Below are positions 10,428 through 22,882 of a DNA stretch of 64,000 bases, in pieces (position 1 is the stretch's first letter; every line of letters starts with the position of its first letter). Source of the DNA: CAYWBW01 sp964456745. GTDB taxonomy: Bacteria; Patescibacteriota; Gracilibacteria; GCA-2401425; JAJOLG01. Location: assembly GCA_964456745.1 (NCBI GenBank), contig CAYWBW010000009.1, positions 1 through 64,000 of the forward strand, read 5' to 3'. The position numbers and the translations under genes were made by a program. The notes below the pieces were generated by a model. That model was not told where the DNA came from and ran no database searches. It was given only the letters and a program-made list of their open reading frames with translations.

Positions 10428-12989
10428 TTATGCTCTCAAAATGCCTAACTTCATTTTATATTCCTCAAGCTCTGACTTACTTTGATCCACTAGTGATTTC
10501 GGTGCTTTTTTTAAATAAGATTCATTTGAAAGTCTATTGTTTAAATTTTCAATTTTATCACTGAGAATAGAAATTTCTTTCAATTTTTTCTCCTCACTCA
10601 AATCTGTATCAATATTTCAATCTTTTGTTATTCATATAACAATAGAAGAAGATACAGTACTGATAATATCAATGTCATCAGAAATTATTATATCTTCTCA
10701 AATTTCTAATGATTCTAATCTAGCTAATCTTATTATATCTTGTTTATGATCAATTAAAAAAGCTTCATTTGATTTAATCTTGATAGAAATCTTTTTAGTT
10801 ACTTCGATTCACATATCTATTTTCATATTTCTTATGGTTTTAATACATGAAATAATACTATTAACATCTTTCAATGAAGATTTATAAATCAAATCATGCT
10901 CATATACTGGCCAACTCATAAGGGCTAGTGATTTTGATTTTCAAAATATTTCTCAATATAAAACTTCTGTAACAAAGGGGATAAAGGGATGAAGTAACTT
11001 CAATAGTGAATTAAGTGTATAATTAAGAACATGTAAATTTTGATTCTCACCTTTAGATAATTCTAAATACCAATCACAAAATTCAGACCAAGTAAAATCA
11101 TATAATTTTTGACCTGCATTTGAATATTGATAACTTTTTATATCATTAGTTACTTCATGAATCAACCTTTGAAGTGATGTTAAAATCCATTTATCTGAAT
11201 GAGTAAGATTATCGATTTGAATATCAAAATTATCAACATTGTTCTTTATATTGCTGTCGGATGACTGTATTTGAACAAATCTTGATGCATTCCACAGTTT
11301 ATTTACAAAATTTCTATATCACTTTATTTTTTCTTCATATAATCTCATATCATTTCAAGGACTATTTCATATAAAAAGAGAAAGTCTCAATGCGTCTGTT
11401 CAATATTTATCAGCCATTTTCAACGGATCTATTCAATTTCACTTTGATTTAGACATCTTCTTTCAATTTCTATCTTTTATTAATCATGTCAGATAAAGAG
11501 TTGAAAATGGAACTTCTCAAGTTTTATACAAACTAAACATTATCATTCTACAAGCCCAAAAAAATAATATATCTCTTCACATAACCATAAAATCTCAAGG
11601 GAAATATTGTTTATCATCTCAAAATAAAGCAACTGTATTACTTGCCCATTGACCTGAAGAAAACCATGTATCAAAAGTATCCTCATCTTGCTTCCATCAC
11701 TCTCAAGGAGAAGATTGTTGTACTTTAATTTCTCAATCTTTATACCATGCAGGAATTCTATGTCACCACCACAATTGCCTAGATATACACCAATCTTGAA
11801 GATTTTCCATCCAATGAAAAAAAGTTTTTTCAAAATGCTTTGGTACTATTTTGATTTTTCAACTTTTTACAACACTTATCGCTTCATTTTTTAATGAAAA
11901 ACTAGGATGATCTACATTTATCCACCATTGATCAGATATTAATGGTTCTATTGAGTTTCAACATCTATCATGTACACTGATTTTATTTACATAATTTTCA
12001 TCAATTTTTTCAATTAATCACATTCATTCAAGATCATTTACAATCTCTTTTCTACATTCAAGTGTAGTCATTTTATGATATTTTCAGCAATTACTCATCA
12101 TTTTTCAGTCTTTGTCTATAATAGACTTTGCCTTTATTCAATGTCTTTGAGCAATTTCAAAGTCAATAAATGAATGTGCGGGAGTCACTTTCACTGCTCA
12201 GGATCAAAACTCAGAATCAACTGATTCATCTCACACCACTACTACTTCAAAATCTCATATTGTTCATTTGATACTATATTTCTTTCCTATCATATCCTTA
12301 TATCTTTCATCGTCTGGAGAAACAGCAACTGCAGTATCTCAGAGCTTGGTTTCAGGTCTCGTGGTAGCAAGTATGAAAGGTCAATACTTTATCCAATACA
12401 ATTTTGTTTTTTGCTCTTTGTGTTCAACTTCCATATCAGAAAGTGCAGTTTTACAACAAGGGCACCAATTAATTATTCGGTTTCAACGATAAGCAATTCA
12501 CTGTTTATACATTTTGATAAATGTATCGATTACTTCTTTTGAAATAGTTGGATCTAGTGTAAATTTTTCTCTATCCCAATCAGCTGATATACCAATTCTT
12601 TTTTCTTGGGATCTCATAACCTCTGCACTATCCATGCAAAAGTCGTAACATCTACTATATAGCTCATCTCTGGACAAGTCTTCTTTTTTAATTTTATCCT
12701 CATTTTTAAGCTTTCTTTCAAATACTAATTGAGTAAGAATTCAAGCATGATCTTTTCATGGAAGAAGCAAGGTGCTGTTACCATTCATTCTAGCAAATCT
12801 TCATGCAATATCCATGATTGTGTATCATGAAGCATGTCAAAGATGCAATTCTCAATTTGCATTTGGAGGGGGTAAAATATTTATATGAGATCACTTTTCT
12901 GATTTTTTAGGTTTAAAAACTCATTGCTTATCCCATGAAGTTTGAATATCAAGTTCATATTTACTCGGATCATAGGTTTTATCTAACAT
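10428..12989 (-). CDS. valS: Valine--tRNA ligase
   Basis: 853 residues, class I. The PPPNANGELHLGHASGYT (HIGH) motif is near the N-terminus. Editing-domain blocks follow (LATTRPETKLGDTAVAV, GSGAVKVTPAHSFIDFE), then WCISRQLWWGHRIPAWY and the KMSKS loop (NGKKMSKSKGNGIDPL). A C-terminal anticodon-binding part and a short coiled coil complete it. It charges tRNA-Val and hydrolyses Thr-tRNA-Val. Both catalytic motifs include TGA-coded glycines. Confidence 0.95.
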
Positions 12990-13086
12990 TTAATTAAATT
13001 ATTTTATAACAACAAAAATGATATTAATTTAATTTCACTAATCAACTAATAACTTTATTAATTTTCTTGAGAGAAAATCAACTGGC

Positions 13087-13977
13087 TTAATTATTATTTC
13101 TTGTAATTCTATCAATTTGAGAGTCATCTGAATAATCAAGATGTATTGTGGTATTTTCTATAAAATCAAGTTTTAATAACTCGAGCTGGATAGCTTCTTC
13201 AATATCATGAACTTGTTTAAAAGTGAAGTTTTCATCCTCTATTTCACAATGTACAACAACATAAATTTTTGTTCATAATTTTTGGCTATGTAAATCATGA
13301 ATTGCTCTCACTATAGGAAACTTTTTAAATATCAATTGATGTATTTGTAATATTTGTTCATCATCTGCCCTAGCTCACATCAATAAATCCAAGTTTTCTT
13401 TAGTAATAGTATATGAAATAGAAACTACATAAATTCAGATTAAAATTGCCATCAAAGGATCAAACCACAAATATCAATAATATGATCATATAATTCAACA
13501 CATTGCTCAAAAAGAGATTATCATATCTCAAAATGTTTCTTTTCACATTGCTATCATTGCTTTATTGTTATTCTTTTTTCAAATTTTAGACATTATAAAA
13601 GATATAATTCAAGAAAAGGCAAGCATTATAAACATTAAAATAACTAAATTAGATATATTTGAAATCTCCAATGGGTTAATTAACTTTTCTATTCAATATC
13701 TTATTATTTCAAGTCATGCAACTGCTGTCATAATTGCAACAAAAAAGGCAGCAAGTGGCTGAGCTCTCGTATGTCAAAATTGATGACTACTATCTGCTGG
13801 AAGCTTATTAACCTTAGTAGCAATTCAAACCACCATTGTTGTAATAACATCAATTCATGATTGAATTCAGTCAGATATAACAGCAGCAGATCAAGTAGCT
13901 ATACCTGCTACTATTTTAGCAGTAAATAAAAACAAGTGTAGTACAAATACTAAATTTATAGCAGATTTTTCACTCAT
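13087..13977 (-). CDS. Cation diffusion facilitator (CDF) transporter
   Basis: 296 residues, about six membrane segments. The CDF signature is seen in the second helix (GSAAVISDGIQSGIDVITT, with the metal-binding D residues), followed by FGHTRAQPLAAF, and GKETFGDMIISFG in a later helix, then a cytoplasmic domain with HDLHSQKLGTKIYVVVHCEI. It would export divalent metal (Zn, Fe or Mn) against protons. It starts 15 bases after pheA and is probably co-transcribed. Confidence 0.9.
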
Positions 13978-13992
13978 AGTATTAAAATATTT

Positions 13993-14805
13993 TTAGTATT
14001 CTCAAAGAATTTTAACTGATTTTGTGAAAAATTCAAGCTCTTTCAAAGATCACTGCACTCATTTATCATTTAGGTATCAAATAAAATCTAACCAAAAGAA
14101 GTAAGTAAATGGATCTCAAAGTGAAGGTACACTTTCAATTTTAGTTAAATTAATCGAATTTGTAGCAAAAGCTCAAAGACATTTGTATAATACAGCTGGT
14201 ATATCCTTCGTTTCAAAAATTAAAGACATCTTTCAAGTTTTTTTACTAATTGAAAATCTTGAATCATTTTTAGCTATTATAAAAAATCTAGTTGTATTAA
14301 AATCCTGATCTTGAATATTACTAGCAAGTTTATTAAGACCATATATCTCTCAAGCTAATTCTGAAGCGATTGCTCAAGCTCATGAAATCTTGTTTTCAGA
14401 TATCATTTTAGCTGCTCATGCAGTGTCATTATATACATTTGCAGTCATTTGATTTGTTTTTGCGAAATTATAACACTGACTAAGAGCTTGTGGATGTGAA
14501 TAAACTTGTTTAACTGCTGAGATATCCTTTTCTCTGGAAAGTAAAACATGATTTACTGGTAAATTAATTTCAGAAATTACTTTACAATCAAACCTTAAAA
14601 AGTTATATAAGTTTTCGTGGATTGAGCCAGCATATGAATTTTCTATTGGCAAAACTCATATATTTCATTGCTCTATCTTTTTCCAAACACAATTAAAACT
14701 TTCTAATCATATAGGCTCTGTATTAGTTTTATCGATTAAATCTCAAACCTTGTTAGCAGCAATATTCGAATAAGCTCATTTAGCTCACTGATAATATATT
14801 TTCAT
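13993..14805 (-). CDS. pheA: Prephenate dehydratase
   Basis: 270 residues, stand-alone. It converts prephenate to phenylpyruvate. Seen in order: GAKGAYSNIAA, GVLPIENSYAGSIHENL, YSHPQALSQC, GAGAIASELAGEIYGL and the catalytic NTTRFFII block. A C-terminal ACT domain has FETKDIPAVLYKCLGAFA and LTKIESVPSLGDPFTYFFWLD, where the usual ESRP is ESVP, so feedback control by Phe may be altered (inference). No chorismate mutase or other aromatic genes are next to it. It is followed directly by the CDF transporter. Confidence 0.9.
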
Positions 14806-14869
14806 AATTTTATATTCTAAATCATTATGAATACTTTTCTAAACTAATCAATTTATTTTTATTATAAAA

Positions 14870-15745
14870 CTATTTTCTTAAAACTTTAAATGTGTTTAAA
14901 AGCCTATTGTGAAGCTGCTTACTTTCAATGCTAAATAGTACAAGTATAGAAAGTAAAATCAATATTCAAATTGAAATTCATGTTTTAGGTAGTGTAATAG
15001 GCAATGATAATTGCTTAGAAACTAATTGTTTATCAGCAACAATCTTCTCTTTTTCTTCTACTACAACTGAAATCTCTTCTTTTACTACTTGACTTTCAAG
15101 AGTTTGCATATGTTTTGATATATCATTATTTGATAAATCACTATTAGAAAATTCTGGATCTGACAAATTTGTCTCATCTTCTTGAATATCCAAATTAGTT
15201 AATAAATCATTTTCTATCGAGTCTTCCCCAATAACACTTTCTGTTTGATTGTAAGCAACCATTTTCAGACTTTCATCTTCATAAAATGGATTACTAGTGG
15301 TAGATAGTTCATCTAGCTGCTGATCATTCCCAACATTTATACTAGACTTGTCAAAAAGATCAATCAATCTTCAAGTTTTTTCCATGCTATAATTTTCTGA
15401 TTTATCAGATCATTTTGCAGCTATGACAGAAAAATAATAGTCTTTTCAATTTTCAAATTCTCTATCTCAAAATTTCAAAATCTTTACTCATTCATTATTA
15501 TGAGTTGTTTTAACAAATTCCTCATAATATTCACCAGCTCATACTGGATACTCGGATATCAATACTTCGTAAGTTTCAACTGCAACTCAGTTTGTATCAA
15601 AAGCTTTATTCCAAAAAAGAATAAATCAATCAGTTTCAGGCATAATATCTACACTTCACAGTACATCTGATACTTTTGCAAATGAAACTTGTGATAGTGA
15701 AATTAGTGTTATAAATAGGATTAATTGGATAAATATTTTTTTCAT
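14870..15745 (-). CDS. Secreted surface protein with LPKTG-type sorting signal
   Basis: 291 residues. It has an N-terminal signal peptide (MKKIFIQLILFITLISLSQ), a fibronectin-III-like region (FILFWNKAFDTNGVAVETYE, YYFSVIAAKGSD), and a long acidic Ser/Asn/Asp/Glu-rich stretch. The C-terminus is LPITLPKTG, a hydrophobic helix and a basic tail ending KVLRK. That is the layout of a sortase substrate. No sortase gene is in the window. The FnIII-like fold is a guess from pattern; the sorting signal is read directly. Confidence 0.75.
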
Positions 15746-15948
15746 GATGTTTTATTTTTATTTTTATATTACCATTTTACCATATTTTATATCATTTATC
15801 AAGCATTTAGTGTAAATAAAGAATTATATACATTGTTGATATAAAATAATTTTTTTCTAATTTGTCCAAAGATTACTTGCAAAACACACTTCACTAAACA
15901 TAAAACATCATTATCTTATCTTAGAAATAAAATAACTCTACAATAATT

Positions 15949-17523
15949 ATGGTATACAGACCAAGACCACCAAAAAAATGATTTTTTTCGTATATTATGC
16001 CTTTTTTACTTATAATTATCATTTTTATTTGATGAATATATGCTTTTAAACAACTTCTATTTAAAGATAACAATAATAGCTCACATTTCAATGATTCCTA
16101 CGCTATATTAGCAACTGAAAAATGATCTACAGAAGTTATGCTAGCTTGAACAAGCGATTGGAAAACAGCACCGGTTAAAATGAAGCTATTTAAATGAGAC
16201 TCTGTTAAGACATATAAAAAAGAAATTAAAATTGATCTTCCTAATAATATTGAAATATATATAGACAAAAACTCTTCATTAATTTTAAACAAAATTGAAG
16301 CTAATAATTCTTACAGGGATATCGAAATCTCTCTAATTAGTTGAAGAATATGGGTAAAAGCACAAAGAATGATAAATCCTAAATCCAAGCTAGCAGTAAA
16401 CTCAATGGATTTATTAATAACAACAAGATGATGAATTTTTTCTATTGAACCCAATACAGTTCGTGCAATCGAAGGAGAAAGCCTAATTGACATTATTGAT
16501 AATGATAAGATAATATGACATGTAAATATATGAGTTTGACAAGAGCTAATGTTACGCGAATGAGAAATATCACGAGTAAAAATATGACAATTACCAGAAA
16601 TAACAGCCTTGTCAGACGAATTTAAAATATCACCTTGGTATAAAACCAATTACTGAATTTATAAATCTACTAAAGAAGATGAGAATGTAATAAATGCCAT
16701 AAAAGAAGAATGAGCAAACGATACAGTTAGCTGAAATTTAGCAACAAACATTGATGTAATTAAAGTAGAAAATGTTATTAGCGAGAAATCATTAACAGGA
16801 GAAAGTGAAAAAGAAAATGACACACAAGCATTGCCTGAAAATAATTCTACCTGAGAATCAAAGCAATCAACAAAAGAAGAATCAAATGTAGAAGTAACTT
16901 GAGAACTAACAATAGACATTGAGAATACTGAAATTCAATTAAAGAAAGACCAAATGTTTAGTATTGAATGAAAAACCTCATCAAATGCAGCATTTGTATT
17001 AGTAAATTGATATAAACTAAAGAAATTCAAAAAATGAGACAATATTTATAAATACAATGCTATGATAAACTGGTGAAATTTAATAATCTGAGAAAACATT
17101 ATTAAAATTGAAACCTTAGACAGTAGATCTATAAAAATAGAAGAAAAACAAATTACACTTACTATTAGTGAAATGGTTAACGATGAATTAATTGAAGAAA
17201 ATGACGCAATAAATGAAGAGGAAGTTTTAGTACCAAAAAGAACAACAACATTACAAATAACTTCTCCAAAAGAATGAGAAATTTTGTCTGATAGTATCGT
17301 TGAAATTAAATGAATTGCACCCGAGTGAGCAGTGGCTATTTTTTTTTGAGAATATAAATTAAGTAAATTCAAAACATGAGATAGTGAATTTGTATATAGA
17401 GCATCATGAGATTATTGAAATCTTAAAAGATGAAAAAAAAATTCATATCTAATTAAGGCAATTGATGAAGACTGAAATGTAATTGAATCTGTAAATTTCT
17501 CTTTCTTCTCAGAAGAAAAATAA
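15949..17523 (+). CDS. Membrane-anchored FecR-domain protein with Ig-like repeats
   Basis: 524 residues. A basic N-terminus and one membrane helix (FFSYIMPFLLIIIIFIGGIY) are followed by a FecR-like region (residues about 65-190: LPNNIEIYIDKNSSLILNKI, LISGRIWVKAQRM, LLITTRGGIFSIE, VRAIEGESLIDII). An acidic linker follows, then two related Ig-like units with the pattern FSIEGKTSSNAAFVLVNGYKL and VEIKGIAPEGAVAIFFGEYKL. It should sit outside the membrane. It is followed 7 bases later by ispE, an unrelated job. Confidence 0.75.
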
Positions 17524-17530
17524 TTAGCTT

Positions 17531-18334
17531 ATGTCATCTGATAAAATAAAATCTTTTGCAAAGGTAAACCTTGACCTTAAAATATTGAAAGTTAGAAGTG
17601 ATTGATATCATGATATACAATCATTATTTCATAAAATTACACTATATGACGAATTAGAATTTTCTGATAAATCTAATTGAATTGAAATAATAAGTAGCTG
17701 ACAGTTTAGAAAAATCCCAACTAATAGTCTTAATACATGCTTTAAAGCTGCAAACATATTACGATCCAATTTCTGAATCCAACGATGAATTTGTATTAAT
17801 ATCAATAAAAACATTCCTATTCAAGCATGATTGTGATGATGAAGTAGTGATGCTGCTAGTGTTTTAAAATATTTAAATTCCCATTGGGATATTAATTTAT
17901 CTGGAAAAGAGTTAGTTAAAATATGAAAACTGATATGAGCAGATGTTCCATTTTTTCTTTCTAGAAAAAATTCTGCAAATGTTGAATGAATAGGGGATTT
18001 AATAAAATATAAAAAATCCATTTATTCTTGAAAATACATATCCCTCTTTAAGCCAAGATACATCAATATATCTAGCAAATGGGCTTATCAAAATCTTGAT
18101 AAGAATATTATTTGAGATAAATCAGTTGTTAATTGATTTGAAAGCACAATGTTTAAACTTTTTCCAGATCTAAAGTATATAAAATATACATTTGAAAAGT
18201 CCTGAGCAACTCAAGCAAACATGACATGATCATGATCGTGTATTTTTTGAATATTTTTGGATAAAAAAATGGCAGAAACAGCAGTAAAAACTGTAAATTT
18301 AGAATGATGGAATTGAGTATATAAATTCTTATAA
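17531..18334 (+). CDS. ispE: 4-diphosphocytidyl-2-C-methyl-D-erythritol kinase
   Basis: 267 residues. GHMP kinase that phosphorylates CDP-ME in the MEP isoprenoid pathway. Motif 1 reads KVNLDLKILKVRSDGYHDIQ, the ATP loop is IPIQAGLGGGSSDAAS, GADVPFFL follows, and motif 3 is MTGSGSCIFGIF. The GLGGGSSDAA glycines include TGA codons. The stop is 2 bases from the stop of the convergent hpf gene. No other MEP gene is in the window. Confidence 0.88.
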
Positions 18335-18336
18335 TT

Positions 18337-18651
18337 TTAATCTCTTATATGTTTCATTTTATATGTTTCCAATTGAGCTAAGACTTTTGATTCTGCTAAA
18401 TCAATTGATTCTTCAATGGATTGTCAAAGAGTAGTTGTTGTTAAAACTTGTTTTGGTAAATGAACTACAATATGACATGATATATTATGATGTTTGTCTT
18501 TAGCCTTTATGCATTCAAAATTCACTTTCATAATAGTGTTTACATCTTTCATTACTCTTCACATTGAACAAATTTTATCTAATTTTTTTTCAATATAATC
18601 ATTTTGATATTCACTTATCTCTAGATTTTTATTGTGTATTTCAACTTTCAT
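18337..18651 (-). CDS. hpf: Ribosome hibernation promoting factor (short form)
   Basis: 104 residues. MKVEIHNKNLEISEYQNDYIEKKLDKI is the start of the S30AE domain and HNISCHIVVHLPKQ matches its second strand pair. It binds the 30S subunit and stabilises idle ribosomes. The long-form C-terminal dimerisation domain is missing. Confidence 0.8.
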
Positions 18652-18707
18652 AATTTATAATTAATTTTTTATAAAGATTATAGACAAATATTACTAAATG
18701 TAAAATA

Positions 18708-19619
18708 TTATTTATGAAATTTGTCATGAACTTCTTTAAGTCTTTTATTGGTAACATGTGTATAAATTTGTGTACTTGTTATTGAGCTGTGTCCAAGCAT
18801 TTCTTGAACATCCCTGATTCCTGCTCAATTACTTAGAAGTCATGTAGCAAATGAGTGTCTTAAAGTATGAGGAGTAACTTTTTTTAGTATTCAGGATCTC
18901 AATCGGTACTTTTCTACAATTCTTTCTATAGCATCTCTTTTAAGTCTTAATCTTTCTCATTCCAATATTGAAACATTACGTCACCTATTAGAGGCAGACA
19001 AAAATAATGGTTCAAAATTATCTACTCTGGTTTTTAGATATTGTCTTATATGCTTAACTGACTGGTCTGATAAAAAAACAATTCTAAGTTTATTTCATTT
19101 TCATCTAATTGAAAACTCTCTTGTATTAAGATTAACTTGCTTAATATCTAATCAACAAAGCTCAGAAACTCGAATTCAGGTTGAATACAAACAATGCATT
19201 ATAGCCAAATCTCTAAATCAAGTCCTAGATTTTAAATCAACTGAATCCAATAGCTTATTCACCTCATCTGTGTGTAAAAACTCTACCTGTCTCGTTCATA
19301 CTTTTGCTAGTTCAATTTTTTCTGGTGATAATGCTTCAATGTCGTTTTTGGCTAAATATTTCAGAAAACTTCTAATTGAAGTAAGGTAGTAATTCTGTGT
19401 TCTTATAGATAATCAATCTCAGAATCTACTTTGTTTTCTGTGTAAAAATAAATTAAATTCTTGAATCAAGTCAAACGAAATATCTTCAATATTTATATCT
19501 CAAATAAAATCTAAGAATACTCTTAAATACCTCGAATAATTATCAATAGTTTTAGGAGATTGATGCTTTGTAACCTCAATATAATTTAAAAACCTATGTA
19601 TTGATTGCTTTAAATTCAT
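18708..19619 (-). CDS. xerD: Tyrosine site-specific recombinase (XerC/XerD type)
   Basis: 303 residues. N-terminal SAM-like domain (MNLKQSIHRFLNYIEVTKHQ, SPKTIDNYSRYLRVFLDFI), catalytic domain with GIRVSELCGLDI (first Arg), a GKGNKLRIV beta-turn Lys, HTLRHSFATGLL (His-x-x-Arg), and LGHSSITSTQIYTHV with the terminal His and Tyr nucleophile. It resolves chromosome dimers at dif or moves an element; length and lack of mobile-element context favour the house-keeping role. XerC versus XerD cannot be decided. Confidence 0.88.
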
Positions 19620-19635
19620 ATATTGCCTGTCTTAA

Positions 19636-20205
19636 TTATTTTTTATTTTTATCAAGAAAGTTATTAATATTCCCCTCTAACTCCTTAACCATCAGACTTG
19701 CAACCTTAATTCACATAGGGATATAGAAATTTTTTGCATCAGAAATTTTTGTATCAATTGAATCTTGCTTCAAACTACTTAGATCTTCTGTATTATGTAT
19801 CATATCTGCAATTTTGATGCGTCTTAACTTTCTTCTAGCAAAAGATAATCTAGTTTTGTATAATTGATCATTTGTTAAAACAATGCCATTTTGATCAACA
19901 ACTTTTCATACAGATGCAATTGTATCATTTCTTATAGTATTTTTTGATAGAATATAAACTCAGTTAGCAATTTCATATCAAAACCTATCTTTTATTTCTC
20001 ATGTTATTAATTCAGTATCTTCTACAACATCATGCAAGAGTGCTATGCATTGAGTAATATAATCTCAGTATCAATATTTAATTAATATATCACAAACCTT
20101 AATTGGGTGCGTGCAATAAGGTAAATTGTTTCATTTTCTATATTGTCACTTATGAAAATGTTTACAATATATTCTTGCTAATTGTACTAACTGTGTATTA
20201 TTCAT
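19636..20205 (-). CDS. HD-domain (p)ppGpp hydrolase-like protein
   Basis: 189 residues. It has the metal-binding set of the SpoT/MESH1 hydrolase domain: ARIYCKHFHKWQYRK, a His in CTHPIKVCDIL, ALLHDVVEDTEL (HD), and RRIKIADMIHNTEDL. There is no synthetase, TGS or ACT domain, so it would be a small alarmone hydrolase. Substrate is inferred; small-molecule pyrophosphates other than ppGpp are possible. It ends 16 bases before xerD. Confidence 0.75.
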
Positions 20206-20369
20206 AAATTTACAAATTAATAATAATGAAATTAATAAAATAGTTAAAATATATGAAACTTATCAATACTATTTGAATATTTGTATTTTAACCAACAAAT
20301 TCTTTATGAATATTGTTAATATTATTATAAATTATATAATAAAAATGATAAATAATGTAAACTTATTTA

Positions 20370-20397
20370 TTTACTTCTTATTAAAAAAACATATAAT
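20370..20397 (+). promoter_or_regulatory. Candidate promoter for der, leaderless
   Basis: -35 TTTACT (20370-20375), 16-base spacer, -10 TATAAT (20392-20397). The -10 ends only 7 bases before the ATG at 20405, so transcription would begin at or next to the start codon. No Shine-Dalgarno motif is present. Confidence 0.45.
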
Positions 20398-20404
20398 ATA
20401 ATTC

Positions 20405-21754
20405 ATGTCTTTACCATTAGTAGCAATTATTTGAAGGTCAAACGTGTGAAAATCTAGCCTGTTTAACAGAATATGTAATAATCGCATGTCAATTGTTAGC
20501 AATATATCTTGAACTACAAGAGATAGGATTTATACAAAAATTAAAGATAATAATTCAATTCCATTTTTATTGGTAGATACTTGATGACTAGACTTTAGTA
20601 AGGATTCTTTATTAGAAGAAAATACAAAGTTACAAGCTAATATAGCGATTAACGATGCTCAATTAGTGATATTTTTAATTGAATCTAAAACATGAATTAC
20701 CAGAGAAGAATTAGACATAGTAAAAATATTAAGAAAAAAAGGCAAAACAAACGTTATCATAGCAATTTCAAAATGTGATAACTCAAATCAAGTTGATCAA
20801 TGAGAATATTATAAACTTTGATTTTGAAAACCTATTTTAATATCATCATTTCATAATAAGTGATTCTGAGAACTTAAAAGATTAATTGAAAGCTCCCTTA
20901 AAGAGATTTGATATAGCAAAAATGATTTTATTGAAGAAAGAGATAGCAAGTGAAATATTTCTATCGTTGGACGCCCTAATGTTTGAAAATCAAGTCTTAT
21001 AAATTCTCTTCTTAACGAGGAGCAATTGATTGTATCAGACATACCATGAACAACAAGAGATAGTACGGATACAGAAATTAAATTTAATTGAGATATTTAT
21101 AATCTCATTGACACCGCTTGAATAAGAAGATCTGGGAAAATTGAAAAGTGAATTGAAAAATATTCATTATTAAGAACAATTAGTTCTTTAGAGAGATCAA
21201 GTGTAACTTGTTTATTAATAGATGCTAAAGAATGACTAACATCTCAAGACCAAAAAGTAATTCAACTTATATTAGAAAATCACAACTGACTAATTTTGAT
21301 AGTAAATAAATGGGATTTGGAAGAAAAATGAGAAGAATCTAAAAATTTATTTATCAATGAGCTCAGAAAAAAATTACCATTTATACCCTGGGCACCTGTT
21401 TTATTTATGTCTGCTAAAACAAAAAAGGGGATTATAAAAATATTTCCAATAATTAATAAAATTATAGAGGAAAGAGCTAAAAAAATAACAACTTGAAAAT
21501 TAAACACATTTGTCCAAAAAATAATAAGCAAGCACCAGCCTAGTTGAACAAAAAGAGTAAAACCGAAAATATTTTATATAACCCAAATATGAGTAAACCC
21601 ACCTCATTTCAAAATATTTGTAAATAAAAAAGAATATTTTCATTTTTCATACTTAAGATATATTGAAAATAAAATAAGAGAAGTTTTTTGATTTTGATGA
21701 ACTACAATAAAAATAGATTTCTGAGATCGGAAGTCGATTTATAATAAAAATTAG
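20405..21754 (+). CDS. der: Ribosome assembly GTPase Der (EngA)
   Basis: 449 residues with two tandem GTPase domains and a C-terminal KH-like domain. First G1 GRSNVGKSS, G3 VDTGG, G4 SKCD; second G1 GRPNVGKSS, G2 GTTRDS, G3 DTAG, G4 NKWD, G5 SAK. It acts in 50S assembly. In both P-loops invariant glycines are TGA. The C-terminal GGTTIKIDF and PPHFKIFVN are family-specific. Confidence 0.95.
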
Positions 21755-21861
21755 AATAAAAATTTTATATTTAATTTGATAATCTTTTTATAATAAATAT
21801 ATTAATTGATATTGAATTTAATAAAAAGTGAAATAATCATTGAGTATCTAATTATAATAAT

Positions 21862-22245
21862 TTAACTATCAATATCTTCCAAGCGTTTTAAAAGATCCTC
21901 TTCGACTTTTTTTTCATTTAATTCTTCCTCACTTTCTGCAGATAATCTAGCCCTCCTTTTTGCAGAACTTTCTTCTAATTTAATCTTAGCAATGGCATCA
22001 GTTTCTGCTTGTTCAACCTTTTCTTCATACTGTTTATCAATCTTTTTTAGCTCATCTCTTTCGTCTGATAAAATTTTCTTAAGGTTTTCTAATTGATCAT
22101 CAGTCATGGTGTCTAATGCCTCAATCCAATATTGTTTTTGCTGCTTTGTTTCTATTGTAACACTTTGTATTATTAGATATATTAAATCATTAAATCTTTC
22201 TTTAGATTTATCAGATATTATAAAATCAGTTAAATTATATTGCAT
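21862..22245 (-). CDS. Charged coiled-coil protein
   Basis: 127 residues. A short N-terminal folded stretch (MQYNLTDFIISDKSKERFND) is followed by a long Glu/Lys-rich helix (residues about 45-125, with DERDELKKIDKQYEEKVEQ) predicted to form a coiled coil. No TGA codon is used. It starts 3 bases after greA and is probably co-transcribed. No family recognised. Confidence 0.75.
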   Translation of the reverse strand: MQYNLTDFIISDKSKERFNDLIYLIIQSVTIETKQQKQYWIEALDTMTDDQLENLKKILSDERDELKKIDKQYEEKVEQAETDAIAKIKLEESSAKRRARLSAESEEELNEKKVEEDLLKRLEDIDS

Positions 22246-22248
22246 ACA

Positions 22249-22866
22249 CTAAAGAATTTTTAATACTTTATATGTTATATTTCATCTAGGCGCAGCAACT
22301 TTCGCCAAGTCTCACTTTTCAAGTCACATAAGTGCCATTCAAAGAGGAGATTCATTTGAAATTCTTCATTCAAATGGCTCTGCTTCTGTTGTTCAGACTA
22401 TTGTAAATATATCAATACAAGTAGTTCAACTTCTTTCAACTTCTATCTTAGATCAAATGCTTATTTTACTTGCATGAGTATCTGCTATAATTTTTGCATT
22501 CTTTATCTTTTTTTCAAGTTCAATTATTCTTCATTCTACGAATGCTTGTTCATTTTTTGCATCTTCATATTCAGAATTTTCAGACAAATCTCAAAATGAA
22601 ATTGCTTCTTTTAATCTTTCTGAAACTTCTTTCCTTTTTACTTTTATTAAATGTTCAAGTTCTTGCTTTAATTTTTCAAATCACTGTTTCGTAAGCAAGG
22701 TAACTCACAAATCTCAAGCATTAAACATAGCAGGCTTATTGTCTTTTTTTACAGCTTTTTTCTTTACTGCAGAAGATTTTTTAGCTTTAACAATCTTCTC
22801 TTCTTTATTTGAAGTAGTTTTTTTTGCTTTTACTTTTTTTTCATCTTTAACTTTTTTTATTGCCAT
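22249..22866 (-). CDS. greA: Transcription elongation factor GreA with basic N-terminal extension
   Basis: 205 residues; normal GreA is about 158. Residues 1-47 are an extra Lys/Ala-rich tail (MAIKKVKDEKKVKAKKTT and onward). The GreA coiled coil follows (LTKQGFEKLKQELEHLI, GDLSENSEYEDAKNEQAF with the catalytic acidic tip), then the C-terminal domain (GTTEAEPFEGRISNESPLG, GDLAKVAAPRGNITYKVL). It rescues backtracked RNA polymerase by stimulating RNA cleavage. The tail may bind nucleic acid (inference). It lies between rpoD and the coiled-coil gene. Confidence 0.92.
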
Positions 22867-22882
22867 AGTTGTATGTTAATTA

